A stretch of 64,000 bases of DNA from Parcubacteria bacterium C7867-001 (GTDB lineage Bacteria; Patescibacteria; Paceibacteria; UBA9973; UBA2103), in assembly GCA_001189095.1 (NCBI GenBank), contig LFCK01000002.1, positions 62,001 to 126,000 on the forward strand. Direction: 5' to 3'. The notes beneath the pieces are model-generated. The model worked only from the letters and a program-made list of their open reading frames with translations, had not been told where the DNA came from and did no database searches. Shown here one piece after another: positions 57,767-64,000 of this stretch. Within the stretch, counting starts at the first letter, position 1. Each line of letters starts with the position of its first letter. Made by a program: the position numbers and the translations under genes.

Positions 57767-58876
57767 CTATTCTTCGATGATTGATCGGACTTGCTCGAGC
57801 TTTTGAACCGCTTGAGCATATTCCGGATCCTCGAGGATCTTCTTCGCGTCCTCGAGCGCGCGCTCGACTCTCGTCTTTTCGTTCTTCAAACGAAGCAACT
57901 GCCGTCGAGCCTGCTTGAGACGTTCTTCGCCTTCCGACTGAGCGAGCTCGAGCCGGACGATCGCCTCTTTCGCCTCTTCGAACTTGCGGGCTTTTTGTTC
58001 AAGTTCCGCAAACCGTTTTGGCACTGCTTTCGCGGACGCAGGCTTCGGCTTCGGGGCCTCAGCATCAAAACGAACTCCCACTTTGAATTTCGCTTCGAGT
58101 TCTTCATGGGAGGAGCGGGCAATGCTTGCGCGTACCAACTCCGGTCGAGGTCGAACGAGCATGCCGAGCGAGATGAACTCGTTCACCAGCCCGCTGCCGC
58201 CGATGAGCACTTGCTGGTCCCGAGGATTCGATCCTTGAAACTTGAAGTGTCCACGGTTCACGAGGAGTTGAAGCGCTTCAGCCGCCATAGCGGTCTGCCA
58301 CACGCACTCCTTCGACAGGAACTCGACAATTTCGGACGCTTTCGGCGTTGAATTGTAGAGCGGGAAGAAGTGCCCAATAGTGAGGGCAACGCGTTCGAGG
58401 TCGACCGCGAATTCGCGGGCGGTCATCGAGGGTGTCTCAGCCGTCGGAACGACAGGTTTCGGAGCGATTGTCACTGGCGCTGCTACCACCGCTTTTGGGG
58501 GAGGCGCCTCTTTCGGGGCGCGCACCGCAGGCGGATTCGCGGCAGCGTCGAGTCGCTTAGACATCTCTTCGGCGTTGGCATTCTTCGGTAGACGAAGACG
58601 GTATTCCCACGCCGTTGCGTTCGAGCTGGGTTGGATGAGAACCAAGATGCTGTTGTTTGCATCGAGGCGCTTTATCCGAAAGCCCTGATTGTTCGAGGAG
58701 CCCTTAGTCGCGTCGATCGGCACGAGGACGAAATGTCCCTGTAGCCCCGAGCGATCCAAGATTTCTCGAAACAACTTTTCAGCCTCCTTGAAAATAATGC
58801 GGGGACCTCGCTTGTGGTCTTTTCTGAATTCCACTTCGAGTGTCGCAGCTAGTCGCTGCTGGGCTGTCTCAGCCAT
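57767..58876 (-). CDS. Hypothetical protein with C-terminal coiled coil
   Basis: 369 aa, soluble. N-terminal mixed domain (EAEKLFREILDRSGLQGHFV), a Pro/Ala linker (about 115-150), a helical domain with AAEALQLLVNRGHFKF, which looks like a winged helix, then a long coiled coil (KFEEAKEAIVRLELAQSEGE; KNEKTRVERALEDAKKILED). SD AGGGAG upstream. No family recognised. Neighbour of the ParB-like gene but with its own promoter region. Confidence 0.65.
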   Translation of the reverse strand: MAETAQQRLAATLEVEFRKDHKRGPRIIFKEAEKLFREILDRSGLQGHFVLVPIDATKGSSNNQGFRIKRLDANNSILVLIQPSSNATAWEYRLRLPKNANAEEMSKRLDAAANPPAVRAPKEAPPPKAVVAAPVTIAPKPVVPTAETPSMTAREFAVDLERVALTIGHFFPLYNSTPKASEIVEFLSKECVWQTAMAAEALQLLVNRGHFKFQGSNPRDQQVLIGGSGLVNEFISLGMLVRPRPELVRASIARSSHEELEAKFKVGVRFDAEAPKPKPASAKAVPKRFAELEQKARKFEEAKEAIVRLELAQSEGEERLKQARRQLLRLKNEKTRVERALEDAKKILEDPEYAQAVQKLEQVRSIIEE

Positions 58877-58999
58877 TGTTTTACTCCCTAAAGATCATGG
58901 AAACTCATATCTGTATAAAATATATTTATGCTTGAGTCAAGGTTTTCACGAGGGAAAAGGAAAACGGCCCGCCGAAAGGCGGGCCGTGTACACAGAGGA

Positions 59000-60265
59000 C
59001 TACGTTCCCGTTTGCGAGAACTCAGTGTCGGAAGCGGGTTCGCCGCCTTCTTCACCTTCGCCCTCAGCCTCATAGACCACGACCTCCTCTTGGCTGGGTT
59101 TAGCAGCGTAGGGAGACGCGTAGCGCGACTGGAGTCGGTGTTCGCGACGACCGGAGTCGATGTAGGTCTTCAGGTTGTTGTAGAGCATCTGCGTCGCCTG
59201 ATTCGAGCTGGAGCCCGCAAGCATCGCGATGGTCGGATCGAAGACGCGGAAGGTCTTGAGCTTGTTCTTGATGCGCGAAGGCATAATGAACTGCCCAGGG
59301 ACCTGCCGATGCCAGAAGTCGTGGTGGTCGGAAACCAGGCTCGCGAACGCGAACAGGAATCCGCCCCGTAACCACGGCGTCGAGGAGCCGTACGCGACGT
59401 TCTTGATGCCCCAGATCTCGTCGATCGCGTCGAAGAAACCCTCGACGCTTTCGCGATACCTCTGAAGCGTAATTTCGCCGGCAAGGTTATCGAGCGAACC
59501 CGCGATTGCCGATGCTTGCTTGCCGCTCGTCCCGCTCTTTACGAGATGGGCGAACAGCTTGCCGCAGGTCTGCAGCATCATGAGCACGGTAATGAGCTCA
59601 GTGCGCTGCATATTGTGCCCCCACTGCACCCGCTCGTAGAGCGGAAACGTCGGGGTGGCGCGCGTAAGTCCGTAGAGCGTCGTGACCGAGACGTGGTTCT
59701 CTTTCGAATTGCGAATGAGCACGTTCGGCGACACTTTGACGCGGTACGCATTCAAGGCAGCGAACAATTCCGTTTCCGACCAGTGGTCCGTATTGAGGCG
59801 GACCATGGCGCCGATCGAAATCGGCCAGTCTGGTTTTTCACGGAGCCATTCTTCGATGGTGCCGATGCGTTGCCGCCCGTCCACGATATACACGGGGGAC
59901 TTGAGGCGAACCGACGCATTGTCGAGCATCTCGAAATCTTCTCCGCGCATCCCGAGTTCAATGTCCGGAAGGCGCTTTTTCTTCTCGATCGCATCGTTGA
60001 TGCGGCCGCGCGACTTCAGCGAGAGCAGTTCGCGCTGGTACGAGTCGATGTTCAGAAGCCCAAGCGTATCGAGGTCAAGACGACCCCGAAACACGCTTGA
60101 GCCCTCGTGCGATTCAAGAGCGGCATCCCGAAGGACAACGCCGATTTTCGCCGAATTATGGCGGTGAAGCTCATCCATGAGCTTGTCTCCTGTATGTTCT
60201 CGCTGCGGTGCGTCGTAAATGACGTCGTATGTGCGAGGGATGTCGAACGACAGTCCGCTACGCAT
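59000..60265 (-). CDS. ParB/DGQHR-like domain protein
   Basis: 421 aa. Central VDGRQRIGTIEEWLREKP and SETELFAALNAYRVKVSPNV resemble the DGQ(H/Q)R motif and following helices of ParB-like/DndB-type proteins, including many phage- and plasmid-defence or modification proteins. N-terminus SGLSFDIPRTYDVIYDAP; acidic C-terminal tail. No nuclease partner is adjacent, so the role is open. A GGCGGGCCG hairpin lies at its 3' end. Confidence 0.6.
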   Translation of the reverse strand: MRSGLSFDIPRTYDVIYDAPQREHTGDKLMDELHRHNSAKIGVVLRDAALESHEGSSVFRGRLDLDTLGLLNIDSYQRELLSLKSRGRINDAIEKKKRLPDIELGMRGEDFEMLDNASVRLKSPVYIVDGRQRIGTIEEWLREKPDWPISIGAMVRLNTDHWSETELFAALNAYRVKVSPNVLIRNSKENHVSVTTLYGLTRATPTFPLYERVQWGHNMQRTELITVLMMLQTCGKLFAHLVKSGTSGKQASAIAGSLDNLAGEITLQRYRESVEGFFDAIDEIWGIKNVAYGSSTPWLRGGFLFAFASLVSDHHDFWHRQVPGQFIMPSRIKNKLKTFRVFDPTIAMLAGSSSNQATQMLYNNLKTYIDSGRREHRLQSRYASPYAAKPSQEEVVVYEAEGEGEEGGEPASDTEFSQTGT

Positions 60266-60293
60266 AGTAGCGATAAAATGAGGGAAGTCAATG

Positions 60294-60324
60294 CGAAACG
60301 GCCCGCCGGAGGCGGGCCGTTTCG
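60294..60324 (-). terminator. Intrinsic terminator of the HU gene
   Basis: CGAAACGGCCCGCC-GGA-GGCGGGCCGTTTCG, perfect 14-bp stem, 13 bases after the HU stop. Confidence 0.85.
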
Positions 60325-60336
60325 TGTGGGAGACGC

Positions 60337-60609
60337 TTACTTAACCGCGTCCTTGAGTGCCTTTGCGGGGCGGAACTTCGGAGTGCGGGTCGCCGCGATG
60401 CGGATGGTCTCGCCGGTGCGCGGGTTGCGGCCGGTGCGAGCTGGGCGGGCTTTAGCGACGAAGATGCCGAGACCAGCGACGGAAACCTCGTCACCACCCT
60501 TAAGGCCCTTCACGACGCAGTCGATGAAGGTCTCGACAGCGCGTTCAGCGTCAGCCTTGGTGCTGCCGAGGGTCTCCTGAACTTTCGAAACGATGTCTGC
60601 TTTGTTCAT
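60337..60609 (-). CDS. HU-family DNA-binding protein
   Basis: 90 aa, the typical length. MNKADIVSKVQETLGSTKAD, FIDCVVKGLKGGDEVSVAGLGIF, ARPARTGRNPRTGETIRIAA (beta arm with the intercalating Pro) and PKFRPAKALKDAVK. Nucleoid protein. A TATAAC 19 bases upstream could serve as its own promoter behind the structured RNA. Confidence 0.96.
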   Translation of the reverse strand: MNKADIVSKVQETLGSTKADAERAVETFIDCVVKGLKGGDEVSVAGLGIFVAKARPARTGRNPRTGETIRIAATRTPKFRPAKALKDAVK

Positions 60610-60619
60610 GGGAATTTAG

Positions 60620-60783
60620 TGCGTTATAAAGCGGGGCTTTCGTGCTCAGCGCATTTCTGCGTTACGGGGACCCTATGAGCTCGCTTGTCGTATACTCGAT
60701 ACGCCTCGCTCACTCATCTCCCCGTGCCTTGAACTGCACCTGAACACGAAAGCCCGTAATTGACTGCTAACGGGCACGGGTAC
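60620..60783 (-). ncRNA. Highly structured RNA upstream of HU, 6S-like shape
   Basis: Minus strand from a TATACT (60795-60790). GGGCTTTCGTGTTCAG pairs with CTGAGCACGAAAGCCC (60740-60755 with 60634-60649; 15 Watson-Crick pairs and one G-U). Inside, an open bubble of about 14 bases on each side, with a small hairpin CGCA-GAAA-TGCG on its 3' side, then ACGGGGA/TCCCCGT (60664-60670 with 60719-60725), ATGAG/CTCAT and a terminal CGTAT/ATACG hairpin. Closing stem, central bubble with a 3' hairpin and distal stem are the shape of 6S RNA. CCCGTGCC at 60780-60773 can compete for GGCACGGG, so a regulatory leader is the alternative. Confidence 0.5.
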
Positions 60784-60789
60784 GCAGAA

Positions 60790-60795
60790 AGTATA
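60790..60795 (-). promoter_or_regulatory. -10 of the structured RNA
   Basis: TATACT on the minus strand; start expected near 60783. Confidence 0.45.
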
Positions 60796-60823
60796 GAAAA
60801 TACGCCGCGGGGCGCAATACCCC

Positions 60824-60852
60824 TTGACGGACACCTGTATAGTGTGTAGAAA
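60824..60852 (+). promoter_or_regulatory. Promoter of the small membrane gene
   Basis: TTGACG (60824-60829), 17 bases, TAGAAA (60847-60852). Confidence 0.5.
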
Positions 60853-60878
60853 TCATTTAGATTCGAAAGGAGAGTCGC

Positions 60879-61190
60879 ATGGTGTATCTTCTCGGGGGCG
60901 TAGTGACGCTTGTCCTGACCGTAACCGCGGCCGCGTTTACAGGGTGGTTCCTGTCGTATCAGCTCATCAGCATTATCGTGGTGGTTTCACTTGTTGTGGC
61001 CATCGTTTGCGCAATACTGATCGACAGCAAAAAAGGCGATCAAAGAAGTAAGGAAGCGAGTATTCCAAACTTCATACTGATATACGTGATGATGTTTAAC
61101 ATCGTCATGGCAATGACTGGGTTTTTCATCCCCATTACCGTGTTTGATCAGGTGGCGAGTTTCTATTCGCACGTCACCATCCTCCGCTAA
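60879..61190 (+). CDS. Small three-helix membrane protein
   Basis: 103 aa: helices about 3-25, 28-50 and 66-88; cytoplasmic loop DSKKGDQRSKEAS. SD AAAGGAGAG before the ATG. No family recognised. Single-gene unit between the HU and rny genes. Confidence 0.68.
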   Translation: MVYLLGGVVTLVLTVTAAAFTGWFLSYQLISIIVVVSLVVAIVCAILIDSKKGDQRSKEASIPNFILIYVMMFNIVMAMTGFFIPITVFDQVASFYSHVTILR

Positions 61191-61192
61191 AC

Positions 61193-61226
61193 AAAGCCCG
61201 TCGCTTTGCGACGGGCTTTGTCTTTT
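61193..61226. terminator. Intrinsic terminator
   Basis: AAAGCCCGTCGC-TTT-GCGACGGGCTTT (61193-61219) then GTCTTTTTT; serves the + strand gene and abuts the rny stop. Confidence 0.88.
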
Positions 61227-62735
61227 TTATCGTGCAAACTCAACGACTCTGTTTTCGCGAATGACGTTTACCTTTATTTCTCCAGGATATTTAAGCTCTT
61301 CTTGTACGCGCTGCGCGATGTCACGCGCCATTTTGTGAAGCGCGAGGTCGGAAACTTTGCCGGGGTTCACGAAGATGCGAATTTCGCGGCCCGCCTGAAT
61401 CGCGTAGACCTTCTCAACGCCCTCAAATCCCTTTGCGATGCGCTCAAGGTCACCAAGGCGCTCAAGATAGCGCTCAACGCTATCGCGACGCGCTCCCGGA
61501 CGGCCTGCGGAGATAGCGTCTGCCACCTGCACGATGATCGACTCCGGCGTTTCATACGGATATTCCTCGTGATGCGACTGCATCGCTTGGATGACTTTTT
61601 TCTCGACACCGAACTTCTCAAGGATGCGACGGCCGATTTCGACATGCGTACCTTCGACTTCGTGGTCGATCGCTTTGCCGATGTCGTGGAGAAGCGCTCC
61701 GGCACGTGCGGTTTCTGCGTCAGCGCCGAGCTCACTCGCGAGCATTCCGGCGATGTGCGCCATCTCTATAGAATGCTGAAGCACATTCTGGCCGTAGCTT
61801 GTGCGGAAGTGAAGGCGTCCGAGGAGCGAAATGAGGCGAGGGTCGAGACCTATAATGCCAACTTCAAAGCAGGCAGCTTCGCCTTTCTGCTTCATCATGT
61901 CGTTTACTTCAGCCTTTGTCTTTTCGACGATTTCCTCGATTTTCGCCGGCTGGATGCGGCCGTCTTCAAGTAGTTTCTCAAGCGCCATCTTTGCAATGTG
62001 GCGGCGCAGGGGATCGAACGAGGAAAGCGTTATTTTGTCAGGCGCATCATCGATAATGACATCAACGCCGGTCGCGCGTTCGAACGCCTTGATGTTGCGG
62101 CCTTCTTTGCCGATGACTTTTCCTTTTACTTCTTCGGAAGGGAGCTGCACTGAAAGCGTCATGATGTCCGCGTTCACAGCACCCGCCATGCGATGGATGG
62201 TTGAGAGAAGAATGTCGCGCGCTTTGGCATCAAGCTGTTCGCGCCCGTGTGCTTCGAGTTTCTGAAGGCGACCAAGCACAGACTCCTCGAATGAATCTTC
62301 GAGGTCTTGGGTGAGTGTCCGGCGCGCCTCATCTTCAGAGAGTCCCGAGATGCGGGAAAGTTCGGCGCGGCGCTGCTTCACAAGGTTGTCGGATTCTTTC
62401 TTAAGGATGGCAGCTTCCATTTCGCGGCTCCGCACGTTTTCTGATTCTTCATTCAAATTGCGCTCGCGCTCATCGAGCAGCTCCTCACGCTTGGTGAGTC
62501 GTTCGTCGACCTTATTGAGACGTTCTTCGCGTTCCTCTTCAGCACGCCGCGCTTCTTCTTCCGCTTCGTTCACGATGCGATTCGCACGCTCTTTCGCCTC
62601 AAGCATCTTCTGCTTGATTTCGAGTTCGAGCGAACCACGCTGGCCGAGCGTAATGAGCATGCGCAAGACATAGCCAAGCGCGATACCCGCGAGTCCTGAG
62701 ACCGCGAGGAGTGAGAGTACGAGTTTTATAGACAT
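61227..62735 (-). CDS. rny: Ribonuclease Y
   Basis: 502 aa. N-terminal helix (LVLSLLAVSGLAGIALGYVL), a long coiled coil to about residue 190 (RRAEEEREERLNKVDERLTK), KH domain (LPSEEVKGKVIGKEGRNIKAFE) and HD domain (LQHSIEMAHIAG, ALLHDIGKAIDHEVEGTH). Membrane-bound endonuclease starting mRNA decay. Complete; alone in its unit. Confidence 0.97.
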   Translation of the reverse strand: MSIKLVLSLLAVSGLAGIALGYVLRMLITLGQRGSLELEIKQKMLEAKERANRIVNEAEEEARRAEEEREERLNKVDERLTKREELLDERERNLNEESENVRSREMEAAILKKESDNLVKQRRAELSRISGLSEDEARRTLTQDLEDSFEESVLGRLQKLEAHGREQLDAKARDILLSTIHRMAGAVNADIMTLSVQLPSEEVKGKVIGKEGRNIKAFERATGVDVIIDDAPDKITLSSFDPLRRHIAKMALEKLLEDGRIQPAKIEEIVEKTKAEVNDMMKQKGEAACFEVGIIGLDPRLISLLGRLHFRTSYGQNVLQHSIEMAHIAGMLASELGADAETARAGALLHDIGKAIDHEVEGTHVEIGRRILEKFGVEKKVIQAMQSHHEEYPYETPESIIVQVADAISAGRPGARRDSVERYLERLGDLERIAKGFEGVEKVYAIQAGREIRIFVNPGKVSDLALHKMARDIAQRVQEELKYPGEIKVNVIRENRVVEFAR

Positions 62736-62914
62736 ACCAGATGTGCTAACCGCCCGTTTATAAGCTATCTAAATCGATGTGATGTCAGCCAGAAATACTT
62801 CCGTAACTGCCCCATGTCGTTGCTGACGGTCGGAGGATACCATAGTTCCTTGACGTGGGTAATCTACCCCAGTACTGTGCAGCAGATCTCTGTATCTAGA
62901 AAAGGAGGAGGTTC

Positions 62915-63268
62915 ATGTCGGACCCCAAGCAGCGTCTGTTGTTCTTTGAGAGCTACGAGCCAGACACCGATTTCCCGAAGTACGTTGCGAACTTGAATAA
63001 ACAAAACATACGCGTTTGTTCGTTCGTGATTCATGAAACGTACCTGCACAGGCTCGGCTTTCGGCTACTCGTCGAAACGGTCGATGAGCCACTTACGCAA
63101 CAGGTCGGAATTGACCGGGACGTAGAAACCGTCGCGGATATTTCTGCCCGTATCAGCAAACTGAATGAGCGCGGATATCGTGTGGTAGCGCTCGCGATTG
63201 GCAACTACCGTGGGCTCTATTTGTACTCAATCCTCGATCTGGTGGATGAGCTGCTCGCATCAGGATAA
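62915..63268 (+). CDS. Hypothetical soluble protein
   Basis: 117 aa with the strong SD AAAGGAGGAGG and an upstream TTGACG-17-TACTGT. Alternating helix/strand (FPKYVANLNKQNIRVCSFVI; DISARISKLNERGYRVVALAI) suggests a compact alpha/beta fold. No family recognised. Single-gene unit. Confidence 0.65.
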   Translation: MSDPKQRLLFFESYEPDTDFPKYVANLNKQNIRVCSFVIHETYLHRLGFRLLVETVDEPLTQQVGIDRDVETVADISARISKLNERGYRVVALAIGNYRGLYLYSILDLVDELLASG

Positions 63269-63272
63269 GAAA

Positions 63273-63307
63273 ACAGCGCGGACCAAAGGTCCGCGCTGTC
63301 TCTTTTT
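63273..63307 (+). terminator. Intrinsic terminator
   Basis: ACAGCGCGGACC-AAA-GGTCCGCGCTGT (63273-63299) then CTCTTTTT. Confidence 0.88.
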
Positions 63308-63335
63308 AATGCACCAAGTTATTTCGATTTGGCCT

Positions 63336-63366
63336 GATTTTTTGTAAGAACTCTCAACAAAAAATC
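63336..63366. terminator. AT-rich inverted repeat
   Basis: GATTTTTTGT (63336-63345) and ACAAAAAATC (63357-63366), with T-tracts on either strand; probable backup terminator between convergent genes. A second hairpin, AAGTAAAATCGC with its complement (63381-63407), overlaps the clpP stop. Confidence 0.5.
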
Positions 63367-63401
63367 ATGCATAAGTGTTCAAGTAAAATCGCTTTGCGAT
63401 T

Positions 63402-63980
63402 TTACTTTCCCTTATAGACCGTATCAACGAGGCCGTATTTCTTCGCCTCGTCACTCGTCATGAAGTAGTCGCGTTCCACATCCTTCTCGATCTTATCGAG
63501 CGGCTGGCCCGTCGCTTTCGAAAGGATTTTATTCAAGCGATCGCGCGTAGCGAGAATGTGCTTCGCCGTGATCTCGATGTCGGTCGCCTGACCCTGCGCA
63601 CCACCCCATGGCTGATGGATCATGACTTCTGCGTTCGGAAGCGCGTAGCGTTTTCCTTTTTCTCCTGCAGCAAGAATCACTGCTGCAGCGGACGCTGCCA
63701 TACCAACGCACACAGTCGAGACTGCGGGTTTCACATGATTCATCGTGTCGAGGATGGCGAGACCTGCGGTGACTGAACCACCCGGTGAGTTTATGTAGAG
63801 CGAAATTTCTTTCTTCGGGTCTTCTGATTCAAGGAAGAGGAGCTGCGCGATGATGAGATTCGCCATGTCGTCATCAATGCCGCCACCAAGGAAGATGATG
63901 CGGTCTTTCAAAAGACGCGAGTAGATGTCGTACCCACGTTCGCCGAACTGGCTCTTCTCTATCACCATCGGAACGAGCAT
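63402..63980 (-). CDS. clpP: ATP-dependent Clp protease proteolytic subunit
   Basis: 192 aa. MVIEKSQFGERGYDIYSRLLKDRIIFLGG, catalytic Ser97 in CVGMAASAAAVIL, His122 in VMIHQPWGG and Asp near 171 in SDEAKKYGLVD. Barrel-shaped protease working with ClpX or ClpC. ATG 63980 gives the usual N-terminus, though the frame stays open to the window edge 20 bases further. Confidence 0.96.
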   Translation of the reverse strand: MLVPMVIEKSQFGERGYDIYSRLLKDRIIFLGGGIDDDMANLIIAQLLFLESEDPKKEISLYINSPGGSVTAGLAILDTMNHVKPAVSTVCVGMAASAAAVILAAGEKGKRYALPNAEVMIHQPWGGAQGQATDIEITAKHILATRDRLNKILSKATGQPLDKIEKDVERDYFMTSDEAKKYGLVDTVYKGK

Positions 63981-64000
63981 GCTTGATTTGAAGTTCTTGG

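Noticed and set aside
1..64000. CRISPR arrays, rRNA genes and insertion sequences
   Set aside because: No regularly spaced repeats, no rRNA signatures and no transposase frames were seen by eye.

Overview
The window looks like chromosomal DNA of a Candidate Phyla Radiation (Patescibacteria, Parcubacteria-like) bacterium. The basis is the reduced core proteins (YebC of 185 aa, PolA with almost no proofreading domain, DksA-like protein with altered zinc ligands), a PrgI/VirB4/TrbL-type secretion locus without relaxase, type IV pilus and ComM genes, and tRNAs that partly lack an encoded CCA next to a CCA-adding enzyme. UGA is used as a stop, so this is not a code-25 lineage. The phylum is inference from gene content; no rRNA is present.

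Layout. 1-4.2 kb: polA (cut by the window edge), tsaE, pilB-like ATPase, a hypothetical. 4.2-4.5 kb: candidate structured RNA antisense to the ruvB start. 4.5-10.7 kb: ruvB, a cytochrome-b5/membrane pair, L,D-transpeptidase, yebC-ruvC, PBP1A. 10.7-14.9 kb: replication-origin region with dnaN, dnaA, rpmH, rnpA, yidC. 14.9-27.1 kb: an eleven-gene secretion-like operon, then rsmA and uvrD; LysM-M23 peptidase diverges from uvrD. 31-33 kb: small hypotheticals. 33.56-39.66 kb: an integrated element with a serine integrase that splits comM exactly at its Walker B codons. 40.7-47.9 kb: membrane proteins, dksA-like, NYN nuclease, rpsO, xerC, SPFH protein, xth. 48.3-53.3 kb: cca, four tRNAs (Arg-UCG, Gly-GCC, Pro-UGG, Gly-UCC) with unusual partial tRNA copies around them, yraN, a trypsin-like protease and a one-gene cassette between copies of a tRNA-Gly 3' end. 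53.3-64 kb: tandem XRE regulators, rarA, an outer-membrane-like barrel, a TrmB-type regulator, coiled-coil and ParB-like proteins, HU with a highly structured upstream RNA, rny and clpP.

Two gene-start styles coexist. Core genes (dnaN, uvrD, xerC, xth, cca, rarA, PBP1A, dksA-like and others) have a -10 element 7-8 bases before the start codon, which predicts leaderless mRNAs. A second set of mostly single-gene units between core genes has clear Shine-Dalgarno sites, often a TTGACA/TATAAT-type promoter and a strong GC-rich terminator.

The most unusual items are: the comM-targeting integrase element with a reconstructable attP; two homologous trailer elements behind tRNA-Arg and tRNA-Gly whose ends copy the neighbouring tRNA; a cluster of tRNA-Pro fragments around an intact tRNA-Pro; and two strong candidates for structured noncoding RNAs (4255-4441 and 60620-60783).
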